This document shows, piece after piece, positions 1 through 8,986 of a stretch of DNA of 64,000 nt. The DNA is taken from NCBI GenBank assembly GCA_023954015.1, contig JAMLIS010000004.1:1-64000 (forward strand), written 5' to 3'. The position numbers were made by a program, and so were the translations under genes. This stretch comes from Burkholderiaceae bacterium. Its GTDB lineage: Bacteria; Pseudomonadota; Gammaproteobacteria; Burkholderiales; Burkholderiaceae_E. The notes under the pieces were generated by a model. That model was not told where the DNA came from and did no database searches. It was given only the letters and a program-made list of their open reading frames with translations. The first letter of the stretch is position 1. Each line of letters starts with the position of its first letter.

Positions 1-46
1 CGTCGGAATTCAGCGGCCACCAAGGGCGGTCCGCTGCAATGACCGG

Positions 47-360
47 TTATGCCGCGTTCGCATGTTCGACGTTCCACCCGGGGAAGACCAACATCCCCGG
101 ATGGCACTTCACGGCGCGCGCAAGAACCTTTGCGCGCTTCTTCGCAAGACGAAAATCTTTCATCGACGCGCTCCGGTATCCATGCGCGGTGATCGCCACC
201 ACGAGGACCTGAATCTCGGCGACTTCAACTCGGTAGATGACGCGCCACGGGATGCCAAGTCGCGAGGAGCGATGCCCGGTCCACTTCCCTGACAGCGATT
301 CGTCGTGAAAGCCCTTGATCAGTCGCAGTCTCGGCGGGCCAGACGCCACGCGACATAACG
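47..360 (-). pseudogene. RelE/ParE-like toxin remnant, N-terminally truncated
   Basis: Only the C-terminal half of a RelE-superfamily toxin can be read. It begins near a GPPRLRLIKGFHDE segment and continues through SSRLGIPWRVIYRV to an ITAHGYR motif, which normally closes the catalytic domain. The 35-40 residues that should precede it are missing. In this frame the upstream DNA is only a shadow of the hicB 3' end, so the homology stops where hicB begins. About 35 unrelated residues follow before the stop. No cognate antitoxin is seen. I infer a decayed toxin gene disrupted by arrival or rearrangement of hicAB. Confidence 0.55.
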
Positions 361-366
361 TTGGAG

Positions 367-786
367 CTAAGCGGCGCGCGAAGGCCGAAGGCCGGAGCGT
401 GTCCGCTTCGGTGAAGAGTTGGGTTTCGCCCGCTGTGCTATTGCACCGGCGCTTCGACGGCTCGCAGCGCTCAGGGCTTCCTCGGCCCACTTGTTCAGAC
501 TAGTGCCGCTGCGGGCAGCAGCCTTGAGAGCGGCAGCATGGACGCCGGGAGACACCCTCAGCATGAGCTTGCCGCTTGCGGGCTTCTCCGGTCCGCTGCC
601 AAGGCTCTCGCAAGCCGCGATGTAGTCGTCCACCACGGCGTGAAAGTTCGCCTCGAACTCCGGGATCGATTCGCCGTGGAACGAGATGATGTCGTCCACA
701 TCGAGAACGCGACCAACGATGATCTTGTCCTCGGCATCAAAGGTCATGCTGGCTACATAGCCACGGTAGGTCATCGTGTTGGTCAT
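367..786 (-). CDS. hicB: HicB-family antitoxin
   Basis: Antitoxin partner of the HicA gene just upstream. The 139-aa product has a HicB-like fold at about residues 5-65 (YRGYVASM, then VGRVLDVDDIISFHGES). A ribbon-helix-helix/Arc-like DNA-binding segment follows at about 70-110, ending in the SGTSLNKWAEEAL pattern of HicB proteins that repress their own operon. The basic, proline- and serine-rich tail after residue 110 looks non-conserved. Its ATG overlaps the hicA stop in an ATGA arrangement, so the pair is probably translationally coupled. Toxin-first order is typical of hicAB. Confidence 0.85.
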   Translation of the reverse strand: MTNTMTYRGYVASMTFDAEDKIIVGRVLDVDDIISFHGESIPEFEANFHAVVDDYIAACESLGSGPEKPASGKLMLRVSPGVHAAALKAAARSGTSLNKWAEEALSAASRRSAGAIAQRAKPNSSPKRTRSGLRPSRAA

Positions 787-1037
787 GGCTTTACTCCCAT
801 CCGCTGCAGCAACTCACGGGTTGCCTTGACTCGGTAACGAAGAGCCTCATTGCCGGGATGCGGACGGTGAAAGGTTGCTCTCAGGCCTTGCCATTCGAAC
901 GTCACCGACGAACCTGGCCCTTCAACTACGCGGCAGCCAAGGGCGATGAGCAAGGACTCGATTCGTGCCCACTGAATGTCGCCGTTGACCGGATCGGACC
1001 ATACGGCGTCAAGCGTGCGACGCTGATTGCTGTTCAC
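783..1037 (-). CDS. hicA: HicA-family mRNA interferase toxin
   Basis: Small (84 aa) toxin of the HicA family, which are ribosome-independent mRNA endonucleases with a dsRBD-like fold. The sequence runs from a QRRTLDAVW start through IQWARIESLLIALG to FHRPHPGNE. The conserved FHRPHP motif carries the catalytic histidine of this family. I chose the GTG start at 1037 because homologues begin a few residues before the RRTLDAV motif. A longer frame upstream has no family similarity. The gene overlaps hicB by 4 bp. No strong Shine-Dalgarno sequence is visible. Confidence 0.83.
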   Translation of the reverse strand: MNSNQRRTLDAVWSDPVNGDIQWARIESLLIALGCRVVEGPGSSVTFEWQGLRATFHRPHPGNEALRYRVKATRELLQRMGVKP

Positions 1038-1341
1038 TTTGCAATGATAGCACTTTTGCCATAAGTGCAAGCGTGGACACGGCGGTGTGCAAGCCGTAGC
1101 TGTGCAGCTCTTGCTTGCGGAACCTACGTGATTTGGTTCGTAGCACGAAGCTGGATAAACTCTTACCCCATCGCCGAACTTGTCCACACCCGCGCCGGGA
1201 TGTGCTTGGCGCCGGAACTCTTCCCAGCACCACGCCCCGCATCACGCGAACACCAGGACCACCCTCGGCTCTGCGGCGCTGCTGACGTTCGTCGAGCCGT
1301 GGCTCCGGCCGGCCGGCCGTAATGACCAGAAGCGCTGTCGG
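1038..1341. other. Intergenic region between hicA and the diguanylate cyclase gene
   Basis: About 300 bp between two divergently transcribed genes. It should hold the hicAB promoter and the cyclase promoter, but I see no convincing -10/-35 pair, operator or RNA gene. The cyclase frame stays open back to about 1180 through alternative start codons, so part of this stretch could be coding if the start lies further upstream. Confidence 0.4.
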
Positions 1342-2961
1342 ATGACGCGGACACCCACCCCCTTCGATGGGCCGCAGCATGGCAGGCCCGTGCCGATCCG
1401 GGTGAGTCGCCGGTCGGTGCTCCAATCCTTGCCCTCGATGAAGGGACGCTCGGCGTACCTCGCGGTTCCCGTCGGACACTATCTCGGCGCCAAGGTAGGC
1501 CTCCTGTTCACGGCAATGCCCGAAGGCTCGGCGATCCTGTGGCCGGCGAACAGTGTCCTGCTGACGGCGCTGCTGCTGCGCAAGGGTCGAGGCATCGTGC
1601 CGCTCGCCGTGCTGGTGATGTTGGCGGAATTGCTGGCCGACCTGCCGAGCTTTTCGCTGGCCGAAGCGCTGCTCTTCGGTGCGATCAACGTCGCCGAGTC
1701 CGTGCTCGCGTTTTCGCTGCTGCGCCGGCGCGGATTCGATCTTCACTTCGGCACGCTCGCCGACCTGCGCAGGTTCCTGCTCGCCGGACCGATCGCGGCA
1801 GCGCTGGCGGCGGCTCTTGCCGGCGGTGCGGTCTACAGTCTCTTCCGCGGCGGTGGAACCACCTATGCGGAGTTCGTGCGCGTCTGGTGGTTCGGCGACG
1901 GCCTGGGAATGCTCGTCTTCACTCCGCTGCTGCTCGGCCTTGCCGAAGCCCGCGGGCATGTGCTGCAGCGCGCGAGCGCGCTGGGCGAGTCCGACTGGAC
2001 GATGCTCGCGCTGGCGGCGGCAGCGCTGGCGGTGTTCGTCGCGACTCGCGACGCGACCCTGCTCGGCATGCCGATCACCATCTCGCTGCTGCTGCCGTTC
2101 GCCGTCGCCGTCGCAACGCGCTTCGGACTGGCCGTCACGGCGGGCACCGTCGCGGCGATGGCACTTGCCGTCGCAGTGAAGACGTCGATCGGCCACGCCC
2201 CGTTCCGCGCCGTCGAGGCGCACGAGGCCGTGCTGCGCGCCCAGGAGTTCATCCTCGTCTTGTCGATCATGACGATCGGGCTCGCTGCGCTGCTCGGGCA
2301 GGTGCGCGCACGCCAGCGCGAGGTCGAACTCGCCAACGCGAGGCTGGCGGAAGCCAACGAGCGTCTCGAGGCGCGCGTTCGTGAAAAGACCGCCCAGCTC
2401 GAGGTGCTGAACCACGAGTTGCGCGCGCTCGCCTCGGTCGACGCACTCACCGGCATCGCCAACCGACGAGCGTTCCTCGAACAGGCTCACAAGGAGTTCG
2501 ACAACAGCGTGCGATACGGAACGCCGCTGTCGGCGCTGATGCTCGACCTCGATCACTTCAAGCGGGTCAACGACCGCCATGGCCACGAAGCCGGCGACCG
2601 CGTGCTGCAGCAGACGGCGGCCGCGATCGTCGAAATGCTCCGTTCCGGCGATCTCGTGGCCCGCTACGGGGGAGAGGAATTCGTCGTGCTCGCTCCGCAC
2701 ACCGGTCGGCCGGAAGCCGCGGCGCTGGCCACGCGGATCAAGGAGCGCATTTCGCGCTGCGCCATGGTGTACGACCACGCCGCGTTGCACGTGACCATCA
2801 GCATCGGAGTGGCGTCGCGCCTCGACGACGATTCCGACCTTCGAGCGCTGCTGCGTCGCGCCGATGCGGCTCTCTACGACGCCAAGCGTGCCGGGCGCGA
2901 TCGCGTCGCGCTGGCCGACGAGCCGGCCGACGGCCGCCGCACCGAGCCGTCGGTCGCGTAG
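1342..2961 (+). CDS. Diguanylate cyclase with N-terminal MASE1 membrane sensor domain
   Basis: Predicted to make the second messenger c-di-GMP from two GTP at the inner membrane. An N-terminal half with about eight hydrophobic segments (AVPVGHYLGAKVGLLF, then ILWPANSVLLTALLL) matches the MASE1 sensor type. A coiled-coil linker rich in E, R and A follows (ANARLAEANERLEARVREK). The C-terminal GGDEF domain begins at SVDALTGIANRRAFLE and has an intact GGEEF active site. An RSGD sequence five residues upstream of GGEEF is the allosteric inhibitory site, so product inhibition is likely. The start is uncertain: ATG at 1342 is preceded by a weak AGAAG, and ATG at 1438 would place MASE1 right at the N terminus. 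It ends one base before the convergent livM stop. Confidence 0.88.
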   Translation: MTRTPTPFDGPQHGRPVPIRVSRRSVLQSLPSMKGRSAYLAVPVGHYLGAKVGLLFTAMPEGSAILWPANSVLLTALLLRKGRGIVPLAVLVMLAELLADLPSFSLAEALLFGAINVAESVLAFSLLRRRGFDLHFGTLADLRRFLLAGPIAAALAAALAGGAVYSLFRGGGTTYAEFVRVWWFGDGLGMLVFTPLLLGLAEARGHVLQRASALGESDWTMLALAAAALAVFVATRDATLLGMPITISLLLPFAVAVATRFGLAVTAGTVAAMALAVAVKTSIGHAPFRAVEAHEAVLRAQEFILVLSIMTIGLAALLGQVRARQREVELANARLAEANERLEARVREKTAQLEVLNHELRALASVDALTGIANRRAFLEQAHKEFDNSVRYGTPLSALMLDLDHFKRVNDRHGHEAGDRVLQQTAAAIVEMLRSGDLVARYGGEEFVVLAPHTGRPEAAALATRIKERISRCAMVYDHAALHVTISIGVASRLDDDSDLRALLRRADAALYDAKRAGRDRVALADEPADGRRTEPSVA

Positions 2962-3924
2962 TCAGCGCTTCGGCTGCACGCCCGGCTCGACGATCGCGCC
3001 GCTCGATACCGATGCTTCTTCGCCGATCAGCCCGCGCGGGCGGAACACCAGCGTGATCATCAGGACGAGCCCGATGAGAATCACCTGGGCCGCGCCGCCC
3101 TTCACCTGCAGGTCGGCGGGCAGGACCAGTTGCGCGGCCGTTCCGCTCAGCGTCCAGACGGCCCACATGACGAGCGCGCCGAGCACCGCGCCCTTGTTGT
3201 TGCCGCTGCCGCCGACGATCAGCATCGTCCAGATCTGGAAAGTCAATACCGGCAGGAAGTCCTGCGGACTCACGAAGCCGATGAAGCTGGCGTAGAGCGC
3301 GCCGCCGAGTCCCATGATCGACGAACCGATCACGAAGGCCTGCAGCCGGTAACCGAAGGCGTTCTTGCCGAGCGACGACGCCGCGGTCTCGTCCTCCCGG
3401 ATCGCCTTCAAGACCCTGCCCCATGGCGAGCGGACCATTGCCTCGAGGGCGGCGTAGACGATCACGACCACGCCGAGCGAAATCGCGAGCATCAGCGCGT
3501 TACGCGCGAACACCGAATCGAGCAGTCCCGAGAGCGGTCGCGGAATGCTCGCCGCGCCCTGGCTGCCGCCGGTGAGCTGCTGCGCGTTGAGCGCGACGAG
3601 TTGCAGCGTGGTGGCGATGCCGATCGTGACGATCGCCAGGTAGTCCTCGCGCAGGCGCAGCGTGGGAATGCCGACGACGAAGGCGATGAGCCCGGAAGCC
3701 AGCAGCGCGCCGGCCAGGCCGATGGGAAAAGGCAGCGCGAATCCGCCCAGATGGGTCAGGTACTCGGGGCCGCACAGGATCGCGAAGGCGTAGGCGCCGA
3801 CGAGGAAGAAGCCGGCGACACCGATGTTGAACAGGCCGGTGTAGCCCCACTGCAGGTTCAGGCCCAGGCAGACGATGGCGAAGATCGACGCCTGCGCGAG
3901 GAAGAAGACGAGGTAGGAGAGCAT
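2962..3924 (-). CDS. livM: Branched-chain/aromatic acid ABC transporter permease, LivM type
   Basis: Second permease of a high-affinity ABC importer of the branched-chain amino acid (HAAT) family. The 320-aa protein has about ten hydrophobic segments, with the LivM hallmarks LGLNLQWGYTGLFNIGVAGFF near the N terminus and a cytoplasmic coupling loop with VRSPWGRVLKAIREDETAA. It is the last gene of the order livK-livG-livF-livH-livM. Family members near aromatic-degradation genes often import aromatic acids rather than leucine. The phenol module 10 kb away makes that plausible, but substrate cannot be read from the sequence. Confidence 0.9.
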   Translation of the reverse strand: MLSYLVFFLAQASIFAIVCLGLNLQWGYTGLFNIGVAGFFLVGAYAFAILCGPEYLTHLGGFALPFPIGLAGALLASGLIAFVVGIPTLRLREDYLAIVTIGIATTLQLVALNAQQLTGGSQGAASIPRPLSGLLDSVFARNALMLAISLGVVVIVYAALEAMVRSPWGRVLKAIREDETAASSLGKNAFGYRLQAFVIGSSIMGLGGALYASFIGFVSPQDFLPVLTFQIWTMLIVGGSGNNKGAVLGALVMWAVWTLSGTAAQLVLPADLQVKGGAAQVILIGLVLMITLVFRPRGLIGEEASVSSGAIVEPGVQPKR

Positions 3925-4004
3925 CGGTCAGTGCGCGTGGAGGACGAGGCGCCTGCCGGCGCGTGCCGCGCTGCGCGAGCTCGTGCGATCACCCGCGCGC
4001 GCGT

Positions 4005-4895
4005 TCAACTGCGGTCTCCGAGAATGCCCTTGGGGTACACCAGCAGGATCACGAACATCAGCAGGAAGGCCACGGCGGGCTTGTACGCCGCGCCGATCAG
4101 CGGCACCGACATCGACTGCGCCAGTCCGATGATCAGTCCGCCGAGCACGGCACCGTAGATGCTGCCGATGCCTCCGAGAATCGCCGCGGCGAACATCGGC
4201 AGGATCAGGTTGAAGCCCATCTCGGATGAAATCTGCACGGTGAGTCCGAACAGGATGCCGGCCACCGCCGCCAGGCCGGCGCCGATGAACCACGTCCAGC
4301 GGATCACCGACTGCACGTCGATTCCGGCCACGCGCGCGAGCGACGGATCGTCGGAGACCGCGCGCATCGAGCGTCCGAGCGCGGTGCGCGTGAGAAACAG
4401 GTGCAGCGCGAGCATCAGCAGCGCGGTGAGGACGACGACGAAGACCTCGTCTGCGCTCATCCGCACGCCGGGCACGATCTCGCTCGACACCGCGATGTTG
4501 CGCGAGTAGTACTCGGGGCGCGAGCCCCAGACGAAGACGACGACGTTGCGCAGCATCAGCGATGCGCCGAAGGAGGCAATGACCAGCGTGACGGTCACGT
4601 CGCTGCGGCGCAGCGGCCGAAAGAGCAGTCGGTCGAGCACGAGCGCGAGCAGGGCGGTGAGCACGAGCGCGATCGCTACCGCCGCGAGGAAACCCCAGCC
4701 GAAGGTGAGCGGCCCGATCGTGTTCGCGCTGGCGAAGAACGACGCGAAGACCAGCGCGAAATAGGCGCCGAAGGTGAGGAACTCGCCGTGCGCGAAGTTG
4801 GCGAATCGCAGGATGTTGTAGGTGAGCGTCAAGCCGATCGCGCCCAGCGCGAGCGTGGCGCCCACGACGATGCCGTCGGCGACGTACTGCATCAT
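4005..4895 (-). CDS. livH: Branched-chain/aromatic acid ABC transporter permease, LivH type
   Basis: First inner-membrane permease of the Liv-type importer, 296 aa with about eight hydrophobic segments. The LivH signature GLTLTYNILRFANFAHGEFLT lies near the N terminus, and a coupling loop containing TALGRSMRAVSDDPSLARVAGID contacts the ATPases. The start overlaps the livF stop by 4 bp, suggesting translational coupling. An 80-bp gap separates it from livM. It should form a heterodimer with LivM, driven by LivG and LivF. Confidence 0.9.
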   Translation of the reverse strand: MMQYVADGIVVGATLALGAIGLTLTYNILRFANFAHGEFLTFGAYFALVFASFFASANTIGPLTFGWGFLAAVAIALVLTALLALVLDRLLFRPLRRSDVTVTLVIASFGASLMLRNVVVFVWGSRPEYYSRNIAVSSEIVPGVRMSADEVFVVVLTALLMLALHLFLTRTALGRSMRAVSDDPSLARVAGIDVQSVIRWTWFIGAGLAAVAGILFGLTVQISSEMGFNLILPMFAAAILGGIGSIYGAVLGGLIIGLAQSMSVPLIGAAYKPAVAFLLMFVILLVYPKGILGDRS

Positions 4896-5677
4896 CCGAG
4901 TGCCTGCCGCGAGCCGAGGTACAACGCGCCGACCTCCGGATTGGCGAGCAGCGCGGCCGCCTCGCCTTCGATGCGATCGCGCCCTTCGGCGAGCACGTAG
5001 CCGCGATCGGAAATCGCCAGCGCCGCGCGCGCGTTCTGCTCGACGACGAGGATCGTCAGGCCGAGATCGCGCACCTCGCGCACCTTCGCGAAGACCACGC
5101 CGACGAGCAGCGGCGACAGGCCCGCCGACGGCTCGTCGAGCATCAGCAGGCGCGGGCGCGACATCAGCGCACGCGCAACGGCCACCATCTGCCGCTCGCC
5201 GCCCGACAGCGTGCCGGCCGGCTGCCGGCGTCGTTCGGCCAGCCGCGGAAAGAGCTGGTACATGCGTTCGAGGTCGTCGTCGAAGCCGTCGCGCGTGCCC
5301 CGTGCCGCCGCGCCGATCTCGAGGTTTTCCTGGATCGACAGCCGCGCGAAGACGTTGCCGGTCTGCGGCACATAGGCGAGCCCGCGCGACACCATCCGGT
5401 GCGCGGGCACGCCGACGAGATCGGCGCCGAACAGGCGGATCGAACCCGAGCGCACCGGAACGAGCCCGGCGATCGTCTTCATCAGCGTCGACTTGCCTGC
5501 GCCGTTCGGGCCGAGCACGGTGACGATCTCGCGCTCGCGTACTTCCAGTCCGACGCCACGCAGGATGTCGACTTCGGCGACGTATCCGGCGACGAGGTCG
5601 CCCACGACGAGCGCCGCTGCGCCTGGCGCCGGCCCGCTCACCCGCCCGCTCCGCGCCGATCTGCCGACCGGCTGCAT
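4892..5677 (-). CDS. livF: Liv-type ABC transporter ATP-binding protein LivF
   Basis: One of two cytoplasmic ATPases of the importer. Walker A is GPNGAGKST, the ABC signature is LSGGERQM and Walker B is LLMLDEPSAG. The D-loop and a late switch histidine region (VVEQNARAAL) are typical of LivF. About 20 residues precede the domain, rich in A and G and probably non-conserved; a later start is possible. The gene lies 10 bp after livG and overlaps livH by 4 bp. Confidence 0.9.
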   Translation of the reverse strand: MQPVGRSARSGRVSGPAPGAAALVVGDLVAGYVAEVDILRGVGLEVREREIVTVLGPNGAGKSTLMKTIAGLVPVRSGSIRLFGADLVGVPAHRMVSRGLAYVPQTGNVFARLSIQENLEIGAAARGTRDGFDDDLERMYQLFPRLAERRRQPAGTLSGGERQMVAVARALMSRPRLLMLDEPSAGLSPLLVGVVFAKVREVRDLGLTILVVEQNARAALAISDRGYVLAEGRDRIEGEAAALLANPEVGALYLGSRQALG

Positions 5678-5687
5678 TGCAGCAGCA

Positions 5688-6446
5688 TCAAGCAGGCACC
5701 CCGCCGAGATACGCCTCGAGCACGCGCGCGTCGCTGCGCACGGCGGCGGGCGGCCCTTCGAGCAGCAGCTTGCCCTGCGCCATCACGAGGATCGGATCGC
5801 ACAGGTTCATGATCAGATCCATGTTGTGCTCGATCACCAGGAAAGTGATGCCGCGCGCGTGCAGCTCGCGCAACTTGTCGACGATGGTGGCGAGCAAGGT
5901 CGGATTCACCCCCGCGCCCGGCTCGTCGAGCAGCACGAGTCGAGGCTCGGACATCAGCACGCGCGCGAGTTCGAGCAGTTTCTGCTGGCCGCCCGACAGG
6001 TTGCGGGCGTACTCCCCCGCGAGCCGTGCCAGCCCGACGAAATCGAGCACCTCGCGGGCACGCTCGCGCACCGCTCGCTCCTGCTCGCGCACGCGCCCGC
6101 GCGCGAACCAGTTGTTCCAGAAGCGCTCGCCGGCCTGCCGCTGCGGAACGAGCATGCAGTTCTCGAGAACGGTCATGCCGGCAAACGGACGAGGGATCTG
6201 GAAGGTGCGCACCAGCCCCTCGTCGAAGATCCGATAGGGCGCCAGCCCGCCGATGCTCGTACCGCCGAAGGAGATCGACCCGGAGTCGGGTCGGTGCACG
6301 CCGGCGATCGTGTTGAAAAGCGTCGTCTTGCCGGCGCCGTTCGGTCCGATCAGCCCGGTGATGGTGTTGGCGCGCAGCGTGAACGAGACGCCGTCGACTG
6401 CGCGCAGCCCACCGAACTCCTTGACGAGTTGCCGGACTTCGAGCAT
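5688..6446 (-). CDS. livG: Liv-type ABC transporter ATP-binding protein LivG
   Basis: Second ATPase of the importer (252 aa). Walker A is GPNGAGKTT, the signature is LSGGQQKLLELAR and Walker B is LVLLDEPGAG. The C-terminal ITFLVIEHNMDLIM stretch is characteristic of LivG. I chose the ATG at 6446 (MLEVRQLVKEFGG) because the domain starts right there. The longer open frame upstream overlaps livK and has no similarity. The gap to livK is 10 bp, so all five genes form one operon. Confidence 0.9.
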   Translation of the reverse strand: MLEVRQLVKEFGGLRAVDGVSFTLRANTITGLIGPNGAGKTTLFNTIAGVHRPDSGSISFGGTSIGGLAPYRIFDEGLVRTFQIPRPFAGMTVLENCMLVPQRQAGERFWNNWFARGRVREQERAVRERAREVLDFVGLARLAGEYARNLSGGQQKLLELARVLMSEPRLVLLDEPGAGVNPTLLATIVDKLRELHARGITFLVIEHNMDLIMNLCDPILVMAQGKLLLEGPPAAVRSDARVLEAYLGGVPA

Positions 6447-6456
6447 CGGCCCCGGA

Positions 6457-7716
6457 CTACTTCGCGCCCGAGCGCAGCTTGCGGATCTCGTCGACTGACA
6501 CCATGCCGGTCTCGGTGACCTTGCCGTCCTTGACGGTCCAGACGACCATCGGCGCGTCGATGTCTCCGTGCTTGTCGAACTGCAGCGGCCCGGAAGCACC
6601 GACGTACTGGACGGCCTTGCCCTGGGAGGCCATCTGCAGGCCCTTCTTCAGCGAATCGACGCCTGCGTAGATCTTCTCGCCCTTCGGATCGGTGACCTTG
6701 CGGATGTTGTCGCGAATCGACTTCGCGTCGTTCTTCTTCGCGTGCGCCATCGCCAGCCCGATCAGCACCGTCGCGTCGTACGCGTTGGTGATGTAGGGCT
6801 GCGACGGCAGCGCGCCGTACTTGGCCTGGTACTCCTTCTTGAAGGTCTCGAGCGAAGGCGTATCGACCGAACCGGCGGCGGTGCCGTGCACCTCCTTCAG
6901 GTACTGCGCGCCGACGTCGTTGGCGAAGTCCTGCGACTGCAGGCCGTCGGGCAGCAGGAACTTCTGCGGCCCGCCGGCGCCGATCCACTCGCGCGCGATC
7001 GTCGTGCCGTCGCCGGGATAGCCGACGAGAAAGAGCGCATCGGGCTTCGGGTTCAGCGCCTTGTTGGCCTCCGAGCGGTACGAAGGCTGGCTCGGGTTGT
7101 AGACGACGTTCTGCGTGATCTTGCCGCCGCCTTTCTCGAAGGCCGCGATGAACTCCCTGCTCAGTCCCTGCCCGTACGCATTGTTCAGGTACAGCACCGC
7201 AACCTTCTTGATTCCGGCATCGTGCGCCAGCTTGGCCATCGCCACGCCCTGCAGCGCATCGGACGGGCAGGTGCGGAACCAGTAGCCGTTCGTCTTGCCC
7301 TGCTCGGCCAGTTCGGTGAACATCGGCGAGGTCGACGCCGGCGAGATCTGCACGACGTTGCTGCCGGCGGTTACCGAAGTGAGAATCGAGGCGCTCACGC
7401 CGCTGGACAGCGCGCCGACGATCGCCTGCACGTGCTGGACGTCGACGAGCTTGCGCGCGGCGTCGACGCCGACCGACGGACCGGTCTGGTCGTCGAGCAG
7501 CGACAGTTCGAGCTGGCAGCCGTTGGCGCCGCCCGCGGCATTCAGGTCGGCAACCGCGAGCTGAGCCCCCTTGGCGATTTCCTGGCCGAGCGCGCCGAGC
7601 GACCCGGTGAGCGACATCACGCTGCCGATCGTCGTCGTGCACTTCTGCTGCGCCTGAGCGGGACCGGCCCCGAAGGCGGCCAGAACGGTTGCTGCGAAAG
7701 CGATCTTCTTGAACAC
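6457..7716 (-). CDS. livK: Periplasmic substrate-binding protein of Liv-type ABC transporter
   Basis: Periplasmic receptor that captures substrate for LivHMGF. The 419-aa precursor has a clear signal peptide with cleavage after AGPAQA. The mature protein has the type I binding fold: GSVMSLTGSLGALGQEIAKGAQLAV at the start, a GALSSGVSASI pocket loop and a KVAVLYLNNAYGQGL hinge strand. The GTG start is supported by GGGAGG about 7 bases upstream. It is first in the operon, as usual. The ligand is unknown; aromatic acids or amino acids are equally compatible. Confidence 0.88.
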   Translation of the reverse strand: MFKKIAFAATVLAAFGAGPAQAQQKCTTTIGSVMSLTGSLGALGQEIAKGAQLAVADLNAAGGANGCQLELSLLDDQTGPSVGVDAARKLVDVQHVQAIVGALSSGVSASILTSVTAGSNVVQISPASTSPMFTELAEQGKTNGYWFRTCPSDALQGVAMAKLAHDAGIKKVAVLYLNNAYGQGLSREFIAAFEKGGGKITQNVVYNPSQPSYRSEANKALNPKPDALFLVGYPGDGTTIAREWIGAGGPQKFLLPDGLQSQDFANDVGAQYLKEVHGTAAGSVDTPSLETFKKEYQAKYGALPSQPYITNAYDATVLIGLAMAHAKKNDAKSIRDNIRKVTDPKGEKIYAGVDSLKKGLQMASQGKAVQYVGASGPLQFDKHGDIDAPMVVWTVKDGKVTETGMVSVDEIRKLRSGAK

Positions 7717-7797
7717 CGCGAATCCTCCCTGGTTGGAACCGGCCGCGAAACCCGGCCCGAAGTCGCAACTGTGACACGAAACCCCCGCCCGAGGAAT

Positions 7798-8922
7798 TCA
7801 GCTCCCGGGCGGCAGATCGGCGCGATCCACCGCCTCCGGTCCGAGCGGCTCGCGCGAGGCGGCGACGACTTCCCACGCCGCCATGAACAGGGCGGCGATC
7901 ACCGGACCGATGACGAAACCGTTGATCCCGAAGACCGCCAGGCCGCCGAGCGTCGAAATCAGCGCGAGGTAATCGGGCATCTTGGTGTCCTTGCCCACGA
8001 GCACCGGACGCACGACGTTGTCGACGAGACCGATGACCAGCACGCCGAAGGCGACCAGCCCGACGCCCTGCCACAACGCGCCGGTGGCGATCAGGTACAA
8101 GGCCACCGGCAGCCAGATCAACGCCGCGCCGACCGCCGGCAGCAACGACAGCACCGCCATCGCAACACCCCACAGCACGGCGCCGCGCACGTCGAGCACC
8201 CAGAACGCGATTCCGCCGAGCGCGCCCTGCAGCACCGCCACGACGATGTTTCCCTTGACGGTCGCGCGCACGACGGTGGTGAACTTCTCACCGAACCGAC
8301 GCTTCAGGTCGGGTTGCAGCGGCAGCGACAGGCGGACGCGGCGGACCAGCCGGTCGCCGTCGCGCAGCAGGAAGAACAGCAGGTAGAGCATCACGAAGAA
8401 CGCGACGACGAATTCGAAGGTGCCTTGCCCGATGTTCAGGCCCTGCTGCAGCAGGAAGCGTACGGCGCGCGTCAACCCCTCGGCGGCGCGCGCCTGGACC
8501 TCGGCAAGACTGCCGAAGCCGAAGCGCTCGAGCAGCGAGGTGAGCGACGGCGGCAGCGCTTCGAGCACTCGCGGGAACCACTGGTCGGGTTGCACTTCCC
8601 CCGACTGGATACGCGCGTACAGGCTCGCTGCCTCCTGGGTGATCATCGCGCCGATCCAGATGAGCGGCAGGATCACGACGACGAGCACGAGCAGCAGCGT
8701 GGCCAGCGAAGCCAGGTTGCGCCGCCCTTTCCACAGGAATGCGAGGCGCCGCTGCACCGGAGCGAACAAGACCGCGACGATCGTCGCCCAGAACACCGCT
8801 CCGTAGTACGGAAGAAGGATCCGGAAGAATGCGATCGTGATCGCGGCCACGAGCAGCCAGAACACCCGATCCTCGATGTGCGAGAGCGACGCGGAGTCGG
8901 AATCGAGACGCGGCGTGCTCAT
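7798..8922 (-). CDS. AI-2E family transporter (PerM/TqsA/YdiK-like permease)
   Basis: Integral membrane protein of the AI-2E exporter/PerM superfamily, 374 aa with about eight hydrophobic segments. Markers are the N-terminal FWLLVAAITIAFFRILLPY and the C-terminal GLVDNVVRPVLVGKDTKMPD and LISTLGGLAVFGINGFVIGP blocks, both conserved in the family. I start at the ATG at 8922 (MSTPRLDSD), since the preceding frame is arginine-rich shadow. Members export autoinducer-2, peptides or ions, so substrate cannot be assigned. It sits between the livK promoter region and a TRAP operon, and is probably transcribed on its own or with the TRAP genes. Confidence 0.85.
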   Translation of the reverse strand: MSTPRLDSDSASLSHIEDRVFWLLVAAITIAFFRILLPYYGAVFWATIVAVLFAPVQRRLAFLWKGRRNLASLATLLLVLVVVILPLIWIGAMITQEAASLYARIQSGEVQPDQWFPRVLEALPPSLTSLLERFGFGSLAEVQARAAEGLTRAVRFLLQQGLNIGQGTFEFVVAFFVMLYLLFFLLRDGDRLVRRVRLSLPLQPDLKRRFGEKFTTVVRATVKGNIVVAVLQGALGGIAFWVLDVRGAVLWGVAMAVLSLLPAVGAALIWLPVALYLIATGALWQGVGLVAFGVLVIGLVDNVVRPVLVGKDTKMPDYLALISTLGGLAVFGINGFVIGPVIAALFMAAWEVVAASREPLGPEAVDRADLPPGS

Positions 8923-8986
8923 CGAGGCGCTGTAGCGCTGCCGGCCGAAGCGGCAGCGAAGGAATCGACGCGCCGGCCGACCGGAC

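Noticed and set aside
1009..2790. Long minus-strand open frame (593 codons) opposite the diguanylate cyclase gene
   Set aside because: Arginine-, histidine- and glutamine-rich shadow typical of antisense frames in GC-rich DNA; the plus strand holds a clear MASE1-GGDEF protein.
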